Assembly: GCA_030272155.1 (NCBI GenBank)
Contig: CP126191.1
Location: 9,570,501 to 9,634,500, forward strand
Source: Tetradesmus obliquus
Lineage: Eukaryota > Chlorophyta > Chlorophyceae > Sphaeropleales > Scenedesmaceae
Direction of reading: 5' to 3'
Length of the DNA: 64,000 nucleotides
Shown here: in pieces, positions 1-12,018 of the stretch
How the letters are laid out: the number at the start of each line of letters is the position of its first letter
Position numbering within the stretch: the first letter of the stretch is position 1
Notes under the pieces: generated by a model
What the model was told of the DNA's origin: nothing
The model's database searches: none
The model's input: the letters and a program-made list of their open reading frames with translations, nothing else
Made by a program: the position numbers and the translations under genes

Positions 1-961
1 GTCTTCGGTTGAGTTGGTGGCTGTATAGCTGTGGGCGAAACTGGGCAGGTAAATGAAGCCAAAGTCGTGCTGGGAGGCAAACTCCCTCTGCAGTGAGGCA
101 GCAAAGGGTCAGGTGGTCAAGGCACGCAGAGGTAGCCAGCGTTTCAGTTCAGCTTAGTGCTCAGGGCAGCAGCCTTGCTGTGTTACTCAGCAGAGGCAGC
201 TGCGAATTAGGTAAAGATGCAGTGTTCAGTGCTCCTTGCTCAGTGCTCTGCTTGCTGCATGTTTCTGGAGTGTCACACATGTGGTAGTAGGCAGCAGCAG
301 CAGCAGCAACTGCTGCAGGTGCAGACCTGCTTGTTTGCTAACCCAGCTTGCCACTGCTGTGCCTTTTCGGCCCAGATCTGCTTCCCTCTTGTCAGCTCAT
401 ACAGCTGCCACATCACACCAGGGAACAGCCCACTCATCCAGTGGCCAGCAGCCACTGTCTCCCATGTGCCATCAGATTGGGTCGCAATCGGGTAGCGATC
501 TGTACTAAGAACCTGCATATACATCGAAAATTAAGATTGGAGGCTCATCTCGCCAGAAGTTGCTGGTGCGAGCTGATGGGGTGGCACAGTGCAGGATGAA
601 CATGCCTGCTGAGCAGTAGCACTTTGACATGCCGCTGCTGCAGCAGCAGTAGCGCCCTCACCTGAGTAGCTGCCAGCGCTTTGTTCTCAGCTACATCAGT
701 TACGCGCTTGATAAGGCTGCTCATAGGCTCCTCTTCTCTGTAGGCAGCTGCAGGGCCATTCGTTGCTGCTTTCGAAGGCACCAGGACCGAGCTCGCAGAG
801 TCACGGCCGTTCGTTGTCAGCGACCCAAGATTACGAACATTGTTGAAATCACAGGGCGATTTGCATTGCAGCTGACACGGGGGGATGTTGCTGCAATGGC
901 CAGAGCAGAACACAGCCAACACGAGCGCCAACACCAAAAGGCACGAGGCCGGACCGATCAT
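1..961 (-). CDS. Secreted GH88-type glycoside hydrolase (unsaturated glucuronyl hydrolase-like), 3' part outside window
   Basis: Three exons are visible on the minus strand: 961-662, 512-327 and 87-1 (continues beyond the window), all joined in phase 0 at GT-AG sites. The protein starts with a clear signal peptide (MIGPASCLLVLALVLAVF, then a Cys-rich stretch), so it should be secreted or enter the endomembrane system. Exon 2 reads GHWMSGLFPGVMWQLYELT, which matches the Trp-Ser-Gly-Phe-x-Pro-Gly core of the GH88/GH105 alpha/alpha barrel. Exon 3 reads HDFGFIYLPSFAHSY, the conserved H-D-x-G-F block of GH88. Family members hydrolyse unsaturated uronic residues left by polysaccharide lyases. The substrate here cannot be inferred. 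Seen: signal peptide, motifs, splice sites. Known: GH88 function. Inferred: secretion and enzymatic class. The catalytic Asp pair cannot be fully checked because the C-terminal half is missing. Confidence 0.82.
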
Positions 962-2648
962 GGCAGCAGATAAACGTAGCTATTTTACAAAATGCTTTCT
1001 TTGCCCACGAACATGGCTGACGGGCACAGACGGCTTATGTAGGCCAGCTCAGAATCACCGACAACCCGGGAAAGTGTGGCGCGTCAACCAGGTAGCCTGA
1101 TGTCCGTTCAAAGTAAACGCATCAAGAGAGAACCACTTGAGATTTAAGAGTGGGATAACGACGCGTACAATACACACGGCAGAGGTTGAACAACCTGCCT
1201 GCCAGCAGCTGCAGGGCGCCATGCCAGCACAGCTGATGCATAGGCGCATGCAGCCAGCACAGCCAGAAGATTGAAGCCAACTTCGCTGTGCTGCTGGCAT
1301 GCTACACCACAACATAGGTGCAATGCATTGCATAGGTGGGCCTGCACTACCAAACATGGCTGGCACATGAAACTTGCTTGTTCAGCAAATGTCAATTGAC
1401 ACCCAAACCGACCTGCAACTCAGATGCTAATGCAGGGATACAATCAAATGTGTAGCCGGCTGGTTGGAGGTAACAGGACAATAATGATTTACTTGTTCGT
1501 CTGCAGCAACTCCTGTCAAGCGCTTGGCCACACCACACTGCAGATGCAGGACACCCAGCCACTGGTGAGGTCAGCAGCACACATCAAACCCTGCATGCAG
1601 AAAATGCACATATGCTTGCATAGCCGAAACACAACCGTTGCATGTGATATGCACTGCACCTGGACAGACGCACAGCTGCAGGTGACAGCCTCTGAAACCG
1701 CATGCAGATGACTAAATGGCGTTGGAGTCCCTGACATGGCTGCTGGTCCTGGCGGGACAACAGGATGCAGGAGGCATACTGCACAATTGCCGCCTGCTAC
1801 CAGGTACACATACAAAGCCATGTTACTTGAAATGCATAACGTTGCTCCCTGTGGAGAGACCCCAAAACAACTGCTAGAGCTACCACACTACACCCCTGCG
1901 ACACATGTTCAGTCTTGGAGCAGTGCGCTACATGCATTCGTTCTAAGATGCCCGGATACAAGCCTCGTGGCTTGGCAAGCCACCTGAATCTATCAAACAA
2001 TGAGTTTCGTTGCAATGCTGCCCTTGTCATGTCTGCACCAGGCGTGGCTGCAGCCTCTCTGTTACTGCCTGCTTTTTCTCCAGCATGTCAAGGCACAAAA
2101 GGTCAAGAGTCCAAGGTGGTCAGCAATCAATCACAACGGCCTGATAAAGGCACCATCAATGCCGCAAGCTGCCGACTGCAACACATGAGATGCCCCTATC
2201 CAGCAAGTCATAACAACTAGAGTCGCGCACAGATGCATCCTGCAAATACTACCACCGGTCAGTGTGTGGTGCACCGTGGGTGCAAGGAAACCACCCCACG
2301 CAGCGCCTCTAAAACCGTTTTCACTTGAGCGCAGCTCAGACAACACATGACTGGCAGGTGTGCTTCTGTCAACAGAGCTGATCAAGCACATATGCTGTAC
2401 AAACGCGCACGCAGCTGCATGCAGCTGGCTAGCTGTTCGGCAGCCTGCTCTGGTGGCATAGCAGACCGCATGCACGGCAGCAGGCAGCAATCAAAATCGT
2501 GGCTTGCGCAGATCATCAAACATATCAAGTCTGCACTGCTCACAAGACCGCTGGTGGTGCAATAGTACAGCAACCATGTCACGCACAGCAGTGAAAACCC
2601 AAGCGCCATAGCACAACCTACGTCACGCTGCTTGCACACAGCTCACCC
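962..2648. other. Intergenic, no gene recognised
   Basis: About 1.7 kb between the start of the GH88 gene and the last recognised exon of the receptor-like gene. Open frames on both strands are short, and I found none with convincing domain content or splice continuity. Part may be 3' UTR or a further exon of the receptor-like gene, because no minus-strand TGTAA signal is seen close to its stop codon. Confidence 0.5.
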
Positions 2649-5600
2649 TCACCAGCTGCCTCCAGGGGGTGGCGGGTACTGCCTGCTGCTGCTGTGCAGC
2701 ACGCCAGCCGCGCTGCCCAGCTGCTTTGCACGCAGCCGCGCAGTAAAACTCTCCTCACTGAGAGGGCACTCGCCCATCTCCACAGTCACACAGAGCTCAT
2801 CACTGCGCGCAGACTGGCTGCCTGATCCAGGCGACGACTCCCCGCTGCTGCTGCTGCCTGCATTGCTGCCACGTGCTTGCGGGAATGCACGGAAACCACC
2901 ACGTACGCCATCGCTGCTGCTGCTGTTGCCAGCGTGCAGCTCTACCTGTACACGCGATGACCAGAACCGCTGCCAGCCTCTACGCACCGCACCTCCCCTG
3001 CCCAGCCCCAACAGCCCCACAAGGCCTGCAGCAGCACCCGCTGCCCCTACATCGCTGCCGCTGCCGCTGCTGGCATCGTCGCTGCCGCTGCCGCTGCTGC
3101 CGCTGCTGCTGAGGTCCCTCAGCGGCCTCAACGCATACGACCGTTGGCTTGACGGGCTACCGTGCGCGGCAGCGCTGCTGCTGCCGCCGCCTGCAAGGCC
3201 GGACACCTTCAGGTAATCCCGCAGGTGCATTACGTGGTGCTGATGCTGATGCTGATGTGGCAAATGGCTGGCCCCGCCATGTACCAGGAACTGCCGGCTG
3301 CTGCTGCCGCTGCTGCGCCGCACCGCGCGCCGCCAGCGCCAGCACATGTACAGCAGCGCAGACAGCAGCAGCAGCGAGCCTAGCAGGGTGGGCCACAGCA
3401 CTGCATGCAGCCTGCCTTGGGCGCCGAGGCGTGCGCGGCGGGTGCGCTGCGTGATGATGTCCTGCACGGAGGCTGACTCTGCGCCCAGGGTTTGCGTGGT
3501 GCGCAGGAACGTGTTTGGATCGTCCACCAGACGCTGGATGAGCTCATCTATGCCACCAAGGTGTGGTTTGTGGTTTGATGGGGAGTGGCGACGTGGAGTG
3601 TGCAGGTGATACAGAACACGACAGCGGAGGCAGCAGCAAGAGCAGCAGCATATGTCAGAGGGTGTGCCGTAGCAGCACAGTCCTTGAGCCGCAAAGCCAT
3701 GCTGTTTGCTGATAATGGGGATCAAACAACAACGATGCCATGCGCGCCGCGCACAACAAGCCTTGGCTTGGCTTGGCTGCATCATCGCATGCTGATCAGG
3801 AACACACACCAAACACTGCCGACGTCTGCTGTGGTCCCACACCAACAGCAGCGCACGCTGCAAAGCAAGTGCAGAACACAGGCGCGTCTCACCTGCAGAC
3901 AGGTCCTGCGTGGTAGCAGCAGCAGCCTCTCCCTCGGCCTCCACTGGCACAGTGGCGCTCACATTCACCAACAGCTGCCTGCTGCCGATCTGCTGCACCG
4001 CCAGCACCTGCACACTCCCCAGGCTCACATTCAGCGCACTGGCAGTGTCACTGGCCACTAGCACAGCCACAATGCCTTCGCTGCTGCCATTGATGCCTGT
4101 GGTGGAGCGCGTGACTGCCTCCAGAAGTGTGCCGTCTAGTACGACACCGAAGCTGAGCAGTATGGCGTATTCTGAGGCGCCTTGGCTGTCGAGAACTGAG
4201 CCGCCGTCGCTGAGTGACACGTCGCAGGAGGTGGCGCCCTCTGAGGAGGTGGTGCTGCCATCCCTGGTGGTTTGCAGGAAAGTTTGCAGGAAAGCCGGTG
4301 AGATGCAACAGGGGTGTTGGTTACGCAGGAGTGGACTGGCATCTGGATGTGGTGCATTGTATCGGCAACATTGCTTAATTACTGTAATTGGTTGAACAAG
4401 CAACTGGAGCACGAGCTGCCCTGACTGACTGTGAGAAGGCTGTCAGGTGACATGAGTTTTACATGCCCTCACTAGCCAGACATCCACATGTTGTTTATGC
4501 GTGCCAGCAGCCATAACGCTGGATTCAACACACACAGGATATAGCGGCCACACAACAAAACCTCTGTCATTTACACCCTATGGCGACGCCATGCACACGT
4601 CGACACCACCAGCAGCAGCACCAGCAGCAGCCCGCGTACCTGCAGATGTTGCAGAACAGCGAGCCGGCCTCTGCAGCAAAGGTGCCTGGCAGGCAGGTGC
4701 GGCAGGCTGGCGCTCCCCAGTAGTAGCTGAAGCTGCCTGGCGGGCAGAACAGGCAGGAGGTGCTAAAGGGGGAGGCGGCATACTTGCCAGGGGGACACAC
4801 CTGCACAATTGCAGGGGATGGGGGTGACACATTTGGCCTGTCAGGACATAAGAGCACTAGCTGAACCTGCTTCAACAAGGCAACCATTGAGACAGCAACA
4901 TGCAAAGGCAAGGCTTGCAAGCAGTTCAGAAAGCACCTTGTTGACATGATGATTACATCTGCATGTTAGCATTCCAGCAGAGTAGTCAGCGGATAAGGCA
5001 GCCTTGTGCAGCGCAACGCTGAAGGATGGAGCCCAACCTCACCTTGCATTCATCAGCATCAACACGAGTGCTGTAGGTGCCGTTCGGGCACACCGTGCAT
5101 TTGGGGTTCTGTGCTGGCGAAGGCGGCCACTGGCGAGGCCTGCTGGAGAAGAAAGCAGCAGAGAGCCGGGCGGCATCCTGCTCAGGCGTGCTGCTGCTGC
5201 TGGTGCCGGCCGCAGCAGCAGTCTTGGCTGCTGCAGCTGCTGCCGCTGCTTCCTGTGGCAACACAAGCCGCCGCACAGTTGCTGCTGCGCTCTCATTGCT
5301 GTACAGCAGCAGAGTGTAGGTCTTGGAGGACATGCCTTCATCTGCTGTTAGGATGATTGGCAGCTCTGCTGTCACCCCAGGCAACTGCAGGCCGCAGTCA
5401 TCGCTGTTACCGTCACTGCTGCCGCTAGCTGTCTTGTTGCCGCCAGCTGCTGTGCCATTCCTGCTGCCATTACTGCTGCTGCTGTGGTTGCTGCTTGCCC
5501 CAAGCCCCACCATCCTGCTGCCCCCTAAAGCACTGCCAGCTGTTCCCACTGGCGTGCTCCTCCTGCCGCTGCTGCTGCACCAAACGCCACCCCCCAAGTT

Positions 5601-7315
5601 CTTACTGCCAAACCCACCATACCCGCGCCCGCCGTCAACAGCAGCAGCAGCCGCTGCAGCAGCATCCCCACCCACCCGTGCTTTTCGAGCTACCGCATCT
5701 GGCAAGCCGGGTACGCCCCTGCTGCTGCTCTCATATTCATCACTGAACAAGCCAGCTCCATGCCCACTGCTGCTGCCATTGGCAGTGCTGCTGGCGTTGC
5801 TGCTGCCATTTGCGCTGCCTGCAGCACCAGCACCACCTGACAGTGCCAGTGCTGCCTCACTCATTGAGATATTGACACCTGCTGCATCAGCATCCACAAG
5901 CTCAGCAACCATCTTCATGTCTGGCCGCATCTGCGCCAGCGGCAGCAGGATATAGTGATCCTGCGCACAGTCTGCGGTGGTGAAGCGGCTCCACACAACT
6001 GTCTTGTTACTAACAGGGTCATGTAACGAGTACTGCTCCTGGCGGCTGCGGCCGCCAGCTGCTGCCACAGATGCTACTGGCGTTGCAGCGGCGCGTTGCT
6101 GCTGCTGCTGGGCATTGCCGCTGCTGTCACCGGCCTGCGCATCTGCTGCTGCTGCGCCAGGGTTGCGTACAATCAGGTACGCAACTTGCACAATCCGGCC
6201 AGCAGCAGGCACCAGAGGCCTTGGGCTATACTGACCTGCCTCCTGTGCAGCACTGCTGCTGTTGCTGCCAGCAGCAGAGCTGTCACGACTGGCGGCTGCA
6301 ACAGCGGCGGCAGCTGGAGCGAAGCCACCCGCAAATGCACTCCTGCTGCGCGCGCTGCTGCCAGCGCTGCTGCTGCTGGTGCCTGCGGCCATGCCGCTGC
6401 TCATTACGCTACTCATGCGTGCTGGCGGCGCACTTTCAAAAAGATGCGACAGCGACCGCGGCACGCCGCACGCAATCACAGTTGTGCCACTGTTGCTGAA
6501 TGTGATGGCGCGCAAGCTCAGCTGCTCTGGTGGCCGAAGTGGGATGAAGCGGATTGTGTAGGACCTATACAGCACAAAGTCGGCTGGCAGGTCCCACATG
6601 CTGCTGCTGGTCTTGTTCTGCTCATTGCTGCTGCTGCTGCTGCTGCTGCTGCTTGGCTGCACGTCAGCAGTGCTAGCTGCGCCAGCCAAGTCAGCATCGT
6701 TGCGTGTGAACACGTGCACGCGCAGCCAGCAGGGGCTGCGCTGGCCGGTGAGGGGGTAGCGCTGCCGCCACATACGCTCCTTGCGCCTCCACGCCACCTG
6801 GAACCTGCTCGCATGCACACACGACACGTGTTTACTGCAGCCTTTGTGGGTGTATCAATAGCTTGCTTGCATGCAACTGACTGTAGCCTTTATGTCACAA
6901 CACGTGTCACAACAGCCCAGCAGCCGCAAGACAACCAGACAAGCTCAGACACTGCCACGACAAGCTGTTGCTGCGCCATCAGCCCTACATACTACACATA
7001 CCGCAGCTAGGCATGTCGGCAAGCCTGCAAGCGTGCACGCATGTGCAAGCACAACGCTCCATTCAGAAACAGCAGCACCCACCTGTCACTTTGCAGCTCA
7101 TCGCATGCAGTGGCATCCACCACGACCACGTCACCCCAGCGGCTACTGGCCAGCAGCAGCTTCCCTGCCCCAGAAGGCTTTGGCGGCAGCAGCGCAATGT
7201 AACGATCCACCATGGGCCGGAAAGGAGGGTCCATGTCCATGACAGTGCTGGCTGCTGCTGCTTCTCCAGCTGCACCAGCGCTACTGCAGTTGGCCCTGAT
7301 GCTGGCGTTGCAAGG

Positions 7316-7348
<33 letters not shown>

Positions 7349-10300
7349 GGTGCCATCCAGAAGCAGGTTCCTGCTGATGCTGCCAGCTGCTGCAGCTGCT
7401 GTGTTGCTGCTGTTGCCTGTGATCCTGCTCCTGCTGGTGCTGTTTGTCCTGCTGCTGTTTGCCATGCTGCTGCTGTTGTCTGGCTCAGGGAACAGAGCCA
7501 ATGCCAGCTCCTGCAGAGCTGCAACGTCTGTGTAAGTGGGCCCGTCATGGCTGTTGTTGTTGCGGCTCACAGCATCACTAGACAGCAGCGTTGAGCCTGA
7601 AAGAAACACAGCGCAGCAGCAGACGCGGAGGAGCAGCAGTGGGGACAAGCGTTGGGCCGTGCTACAGCTGCCAGCAGCTCACTACATCACGAGGCATAGG
7701 AACAAAAGCAACATGCAGCAACTGCTGCTGCAACAAGCAGCAAAGTTCCCAGCGGCTCGCCTATTTCATTCTGATGCAGCCGAGGCAAGCCTGCATGCTC
7801 ACCTGGTGGGCAGCGGCCTGGCGGTGTACCGAACACAATGACAGCAACCTGGCCTGCTTGCGGAGCCACGCGTGTGTTGAACTTTGGCTCGATCCTGACT
7901 GCCACGCGCAGCTCTGCCTCTGGCGGCAGCCTGCCCCAGTTGATGGGCAGGTCGATCGGCTCCAGCTGCTGCTGCCCAGGTGCCAGCCAGCGCATGCCTG
8001 CAGGCACGGACGCATGCCAGCACAGGGACATGATCAGCTACACACGTATGTTCAGCCACCGGATAGAGTTGCTGGTTAGAGTGCTACAGAAGACAATCAG
8101 ATGTGGCGCCCTCCATTGCATGTATGTGCTGTGCTGCACCCGTTGCGTGTCACAACATGCATGAAGAAAAAATATGCGGTGTCCTCCAGTGCAAGTATGT
8201 GCTGTGTTACATCCGTTGCGTGTCATGACAGGAGCTCACCTGTGACTGTTATGTTGTTCACTGCCTCCAGTTCAGCTACTGAGCAGGAGGAGGCCAGCGG
8301 GTGGCAGGGCACAGCAGCGGGCCGGCTGCCAGGCAGCAGGAATGTGTGGAACACAAACTGCGAGGAGAACGCTGACGCGCCTGCCACTGTGAGGTACACG
8401 CGTGGGGTACTGTTGTTCACACCACGGTAGTAGCCCTGCAAGAGGTTAGACAAATGCAACAGTAGTGGTTGGTCCGCAGCGCGCACACCGATAAAAACCA
8501 CGCAGCAGAGCGCCAGCTGTAGGGTGCCGCAGCATTAAGGGGACTGCTGTTACTGCTGCTGTACAGCCCAACAAAGCATGAAGGAGTGTCATCAAGTCAA
8601 CATGCGCTGGTGGCTGGCACCAACACAGGTATGCAGTGCAGCAGCAGCAGCAGCAGCAGCAGCACCCACCAGGTCCGTCTTGAACCCCACGACCGGCGAC
8701 TGCACCTCCACCACTGTTGACGTCGCACTGCGGTCCAACACAGCGCCCTGCGGCTGCTGCAGCTGCACCAGCAGCTGGCCGCTGCTTGGGGAGTTCTGCA
8801 GCGCCAGCCAAAACGCCTGAGAGCCAGAAGCGCCTGCTGCCCACGTCACAGTATCCCGGAACACCTGCAAGCACAGGCAGCAGAGGGCAGAACGCCGTCA
8901 GCAGCAGACACAGTCAAGACATTGCTGCTTGCTGTGAACACCCAACAGCTGGGAATCTGTCCTGCTGCTGTGTTGCTGGGCTGCTGGGCAGTGGAGGACG
9001 TGACAGGGGCAACTGCACCTGGCAAGCTATGAAATTTGATGCCTTCAAGGTGTGGCCTGCTGCTGCAATGCTGGAACCCGCGCTGCCATGTTCCTGCAGC
9101 CTCACCCGAACAGCTCCCGCATCGTTCATCAGCTGCAGCCGCACTGTCACCCCGCCGGGTCCTGCAGGGGCGTTCAGCTGCACGCGCACTGCAAACGCGC
9201 TCGTGTCGGCAGATGCATTGACGGTGTGCGACCGCATGGACAGCAGCAACGGCACCTCCACAGCGATGGGGCGCGGCAGGCGCAAGCTTACACGCTGCTT
9301 TGGCAGCACCAAGTATGCTGCAAAGCTGCCGGGTTGTGCCGTGCCATTCGGCTGCACTGTGAAGTCCCAGCTGCTGCAGTTGCTGCTTCCACTGGTGCCG
9401 TGGAAGGTAAGGTTGCGGCCGCCTGCTGCTGCACCTTGCAGGACAAGCTGCAAGTCTCCAAGTGGTACCTGCGGCTGCAAAGAACAAGCATGCACGTAAT
9501 ACGCACTTGTAGCAGCTCTCGGGGAAGCATAAAAGTTGCCTCTGCAACGCTGTTTACCCCATGCCCATTGGCCACATGTCACTGCATGCAGACTAACAGC
9601 ACTTTGGTAAACAGCAAGCTGCTGCTACAATCGCTATCAGCTTTTAATGCATTGTGCAGCACGACCTCAGCAGGTGAGTCTCAGCTTGGCTGGATCAGCA
9701 CATTGCTGCTGGTGCATGCAATGGGACAGCACCATGCAGACAGACACGCTGCACCATCTCAGCTCTGACACGATTGTGGCCCGAGCAAGGCACGCACCTG
9801 CCCCAGCTGGTCACAGAGGCTCCCATTGAGGACAACAGTTAGCTGAGTGCGTATGTACTGAGTCACCCTAGCAGGCTGCACATGCTGCACAGCCACGCCG
9901 CCCGGTACTAGCACGGAAGCAACGTTTGATTGCACCTCCTGCGAACAACAAGGCAGCAACGTGCACACGGCAACCAGATCGTGGGTTTCGTTGAGGGGGG
10001 TGACAGCTGGCTCCATGAGACAGGCTCGAGGCACCTTATGCACAGTAAAGAACTCACTCTGCACAAACAGGAGCTCCATAGCAGCAGCAGCACCGGGAAG
10101 GCCAGGCACCACCATGCTCGACACCAACCCCCTGGCAACATGATCATCCACTGCAGAACGATCTTTCCATGACTTTAACAGCCATTTCTTTCATGCAATG
10201 TGCTGGTTCACACGACCCTTGCCATCAACAGCGACCGGTCAAACTGCGAGTGCAGGAGCAGGGGCAGCTCTGAAAATTTTGTGAAACCGATGCCAATGAG

Positions 10301-10450
10301 CACAGGACGTGCGAGTTCGATGTCCTGCAAACCCGCAGAGAGGGCAGGGTCTGCACCAGCAAAACACCAAGCGACATGCGAGTCTCCAAGACGCTTTCCA
10401 ATCGCTGAAAACTTTCTTATCAAAACTGCTAGGCTGTCTGTCTGCACCAT
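2649..10450 (-). CDS. Large receptor-like membrane protein with Cys-rich (ephrin-receptor/GCC2_GCC3-like) repeats
   Basis: Phase-consistent exons on the minus strand are: about 10450-10205, about 10150-10035, 9938-9798, 9474-9019, 8864-8670, 8435-8240, 7997-7803, 7596-7083, 6804-5043, 4800-4640, 4263-3893 and 3547-2649. The last ten alone encode about 1,630 residues. The N-terminal part has several beta-rich modules; VTWAAGASGSQAFWLAL resembles Calx-beta domains. A Ser/Gly/Asn-rich region follows, then four C-x-P/N-G-x-Y/F units (CPNGTYS, CPPGKYA, CPPGSFS, CLPGTFA) typical of ephrin-receptor-like Cys-rich repeats. A single transmembrane helix (WPTLLGSLLLLSALLYMCW) precedes a basic, Ser/Gly-rich cytoplasmic tail. 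This suggests a type I surface protein; the ligand is unknown. The start is uncertain: a hydrophobic stretch reads in frame upstream of Met at 10450. The stop overlaps a good donor (CTG/GTGAGG), so the 3' end may also be incomplete. Confidence 0.7.
8101..8228. repeat. Two imperfect direct copies in an intron
   Basis: Two tandem, diverged copies of a roughly 65-75 bp segment lie in the intron between exons 8435-8240 and 7997-7803. Shared blocks include GTATGTGCTGTG and CCGTTGCGTGTCA. Confidence 0.6.
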
Positions 10451-10509
10451 TGCGAGCAGTGCTGTAGTCGCCAGGACCCACAGGCAGAGCAGCAGCAGCA
10501 GCAGGCAAG

Positions 10510-12018
10510 ATGCAGAGCGTGCTCAGCCGGCCGCAGACAGTCACACAGACAGCTGGTGAGTGTTGGTCCCATGCCTGGAGGCTGGCATGAATGCATGGCT
10601 TGGTGGTCACGGAGAGCCATCCCGGCCGTCTTTCTACTGGGACCCGGATGCGTTCTATAGCTCATTGTCATTTGAGCGATTAGCGCGTTTGAAGTCGTTC
10701 TGCGTGGCCACGGGATCCTGAAGGCACAGCCACAGCATTGAAGTGCCGGCACAACTAGTGGCCTGGGAGCAGTGCTGAGCAGCAGCAGGCCTCATGTTCC
10801 GGTTTGCAGCAAGAATTGGTCAGCTTGCGGTCATTGGAGCTCAATGTGCCTCAAGAGGTGGCTGGAGGTTGTGCGGGCAAGCCACAGCAGCAGTGACGCT
10901 GGCAGCAGTGGCGAGCCTGACATCACAGCTGCATCACTTACAGGCCGCCCCAGGTCATGGGTGGACTATCTGTCTGCAAGCAAATTGAAGTAAGGATGCT
11001 TTTACTGATGCGCCCGGTTGCCTGTGTGTGCCTCCGCGCTCTGCTGTCCTTGCTGCAGCTGCCAGCAGGCGCAGTGCAGTCCGTGTGAGCGCCACATACC
11101 AGCAGGACGACGGTGGACGCAGCAGAGGACCACGCGGAAGGGGCAGGTTCTCACGCAGGTGCGCAGCGGGAGCAGTTTGGCACAGCAGCAGCACAGCAAC
11201 AGGCGGTGGGCACAGCAGCATGCATGGCCCAGCATGGCAGCTGGCGCACAGCAGAGCTGGCAGGGGTTGGGGACAGCAATGGTGTCTTGCACAGCTGCCA
11301 ACGGCTGTGACAGCAGTGTTGGGCATTTCACAATCAGCAGAATGGAGCAGCTGCCTTGAAAGGCTGCTGCTGCTTGCGCAGCAGAGCGTGCGCATGCTTG
11401 CAGATGCGACGCTGGCAGCTTGTTGCAGGCCAGTGGTTACTGTGCAAGGACAGCAGCAGTCGCTGAGCAACTGGGCTGTTGTCAGCTGGATCATCTAGGC
11501 AAATCAAGGGGTCCCGCAGCATATGTTATGCAACCGTCAGGACATTGCTAACACAGCCGCTTCACATTCGTCCCATGGCATGCCGCCTACACGTTTGTTG
11601 TGGACAGTGACACTATCTGGAACCAGCGCAGCTCCACCAGTGCTGTTTTAGAACAAATCGGCACACTGCGGCGGGCTCTATGAGCGCTGCTACACTACAC
11701 GCAGCCGGCGATCGCACTCTCGCCATCTACATTCGCGCACAGCTGCCTGCCACTGATCGTGCTTCAACCTGCTGTCATTGTTGTACACATCACATCGTCG
11801 TACTGCCCGTCCTGCCTCTGTCCTGCAGGCCCCAGGAGGAGCGCGTGGACCACAAGGAGTTCCTGTACCTGCCCAAGCCCAACCACCTGGTGTACATCAA
11901 GCCCACAGTGGCTGTGGTTGCTGACGTGGCCAGCAGGGCCAGCGTGGGGCTCAAGATGACCATCGGCAACAACCAGCTGGAGCGATACGTGATCGAGTAC
12001 TACTCCAAGCGCCTGTAA
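10510..12018 (+). CDS. Small, probably plastid-targeted basic protein of unknown function (111 aa)
   Basis: Three exons fit in phase: 10510-10555 (ends phase 1 at G/GTGAGT), 11059-11158 (ends phase 2) and 11829-12018 (stop TAA), 336 nt in total. The first about 25 residues ([15 protein letters not shown], then [12 protein letters not shown]) have the composition and terminal V-R-V-S-A of a chlorophyte chloroplast transit peptide. A short Arg/Gly-rich stretch ([16 protein letters not shown]) follows, then a compact conserved-looking C-terminal half ending [13 protein letters not shown] do not recognise a domain. The RG-rich segment would fit nucleic-acid or ribosome binding, but that is inference. 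A TGTAA signal lies 381 bp past the stop. Its start is only about 60 bp from the start Met proposed for the divergent receptor-like gene. Confidence 0.68.

Noticed and set aside
5323-5955. Pro/Leu-rich plus-strand frame of 210 codons
   Set aside because: Reverse complement of the Ser/Gly/Asn-rich exon of the receptor-like gene.
10794-10988. Mitochondrial-presequence-like ORF ([17 protein letters not shown]...) as first exon of the plus-strand gene
   Set aside because: It does not join in phase to the exon at 11059, whereas the exon at 10510-10555 does and ends in a strong donor. A separate small gene cannot be excluded.
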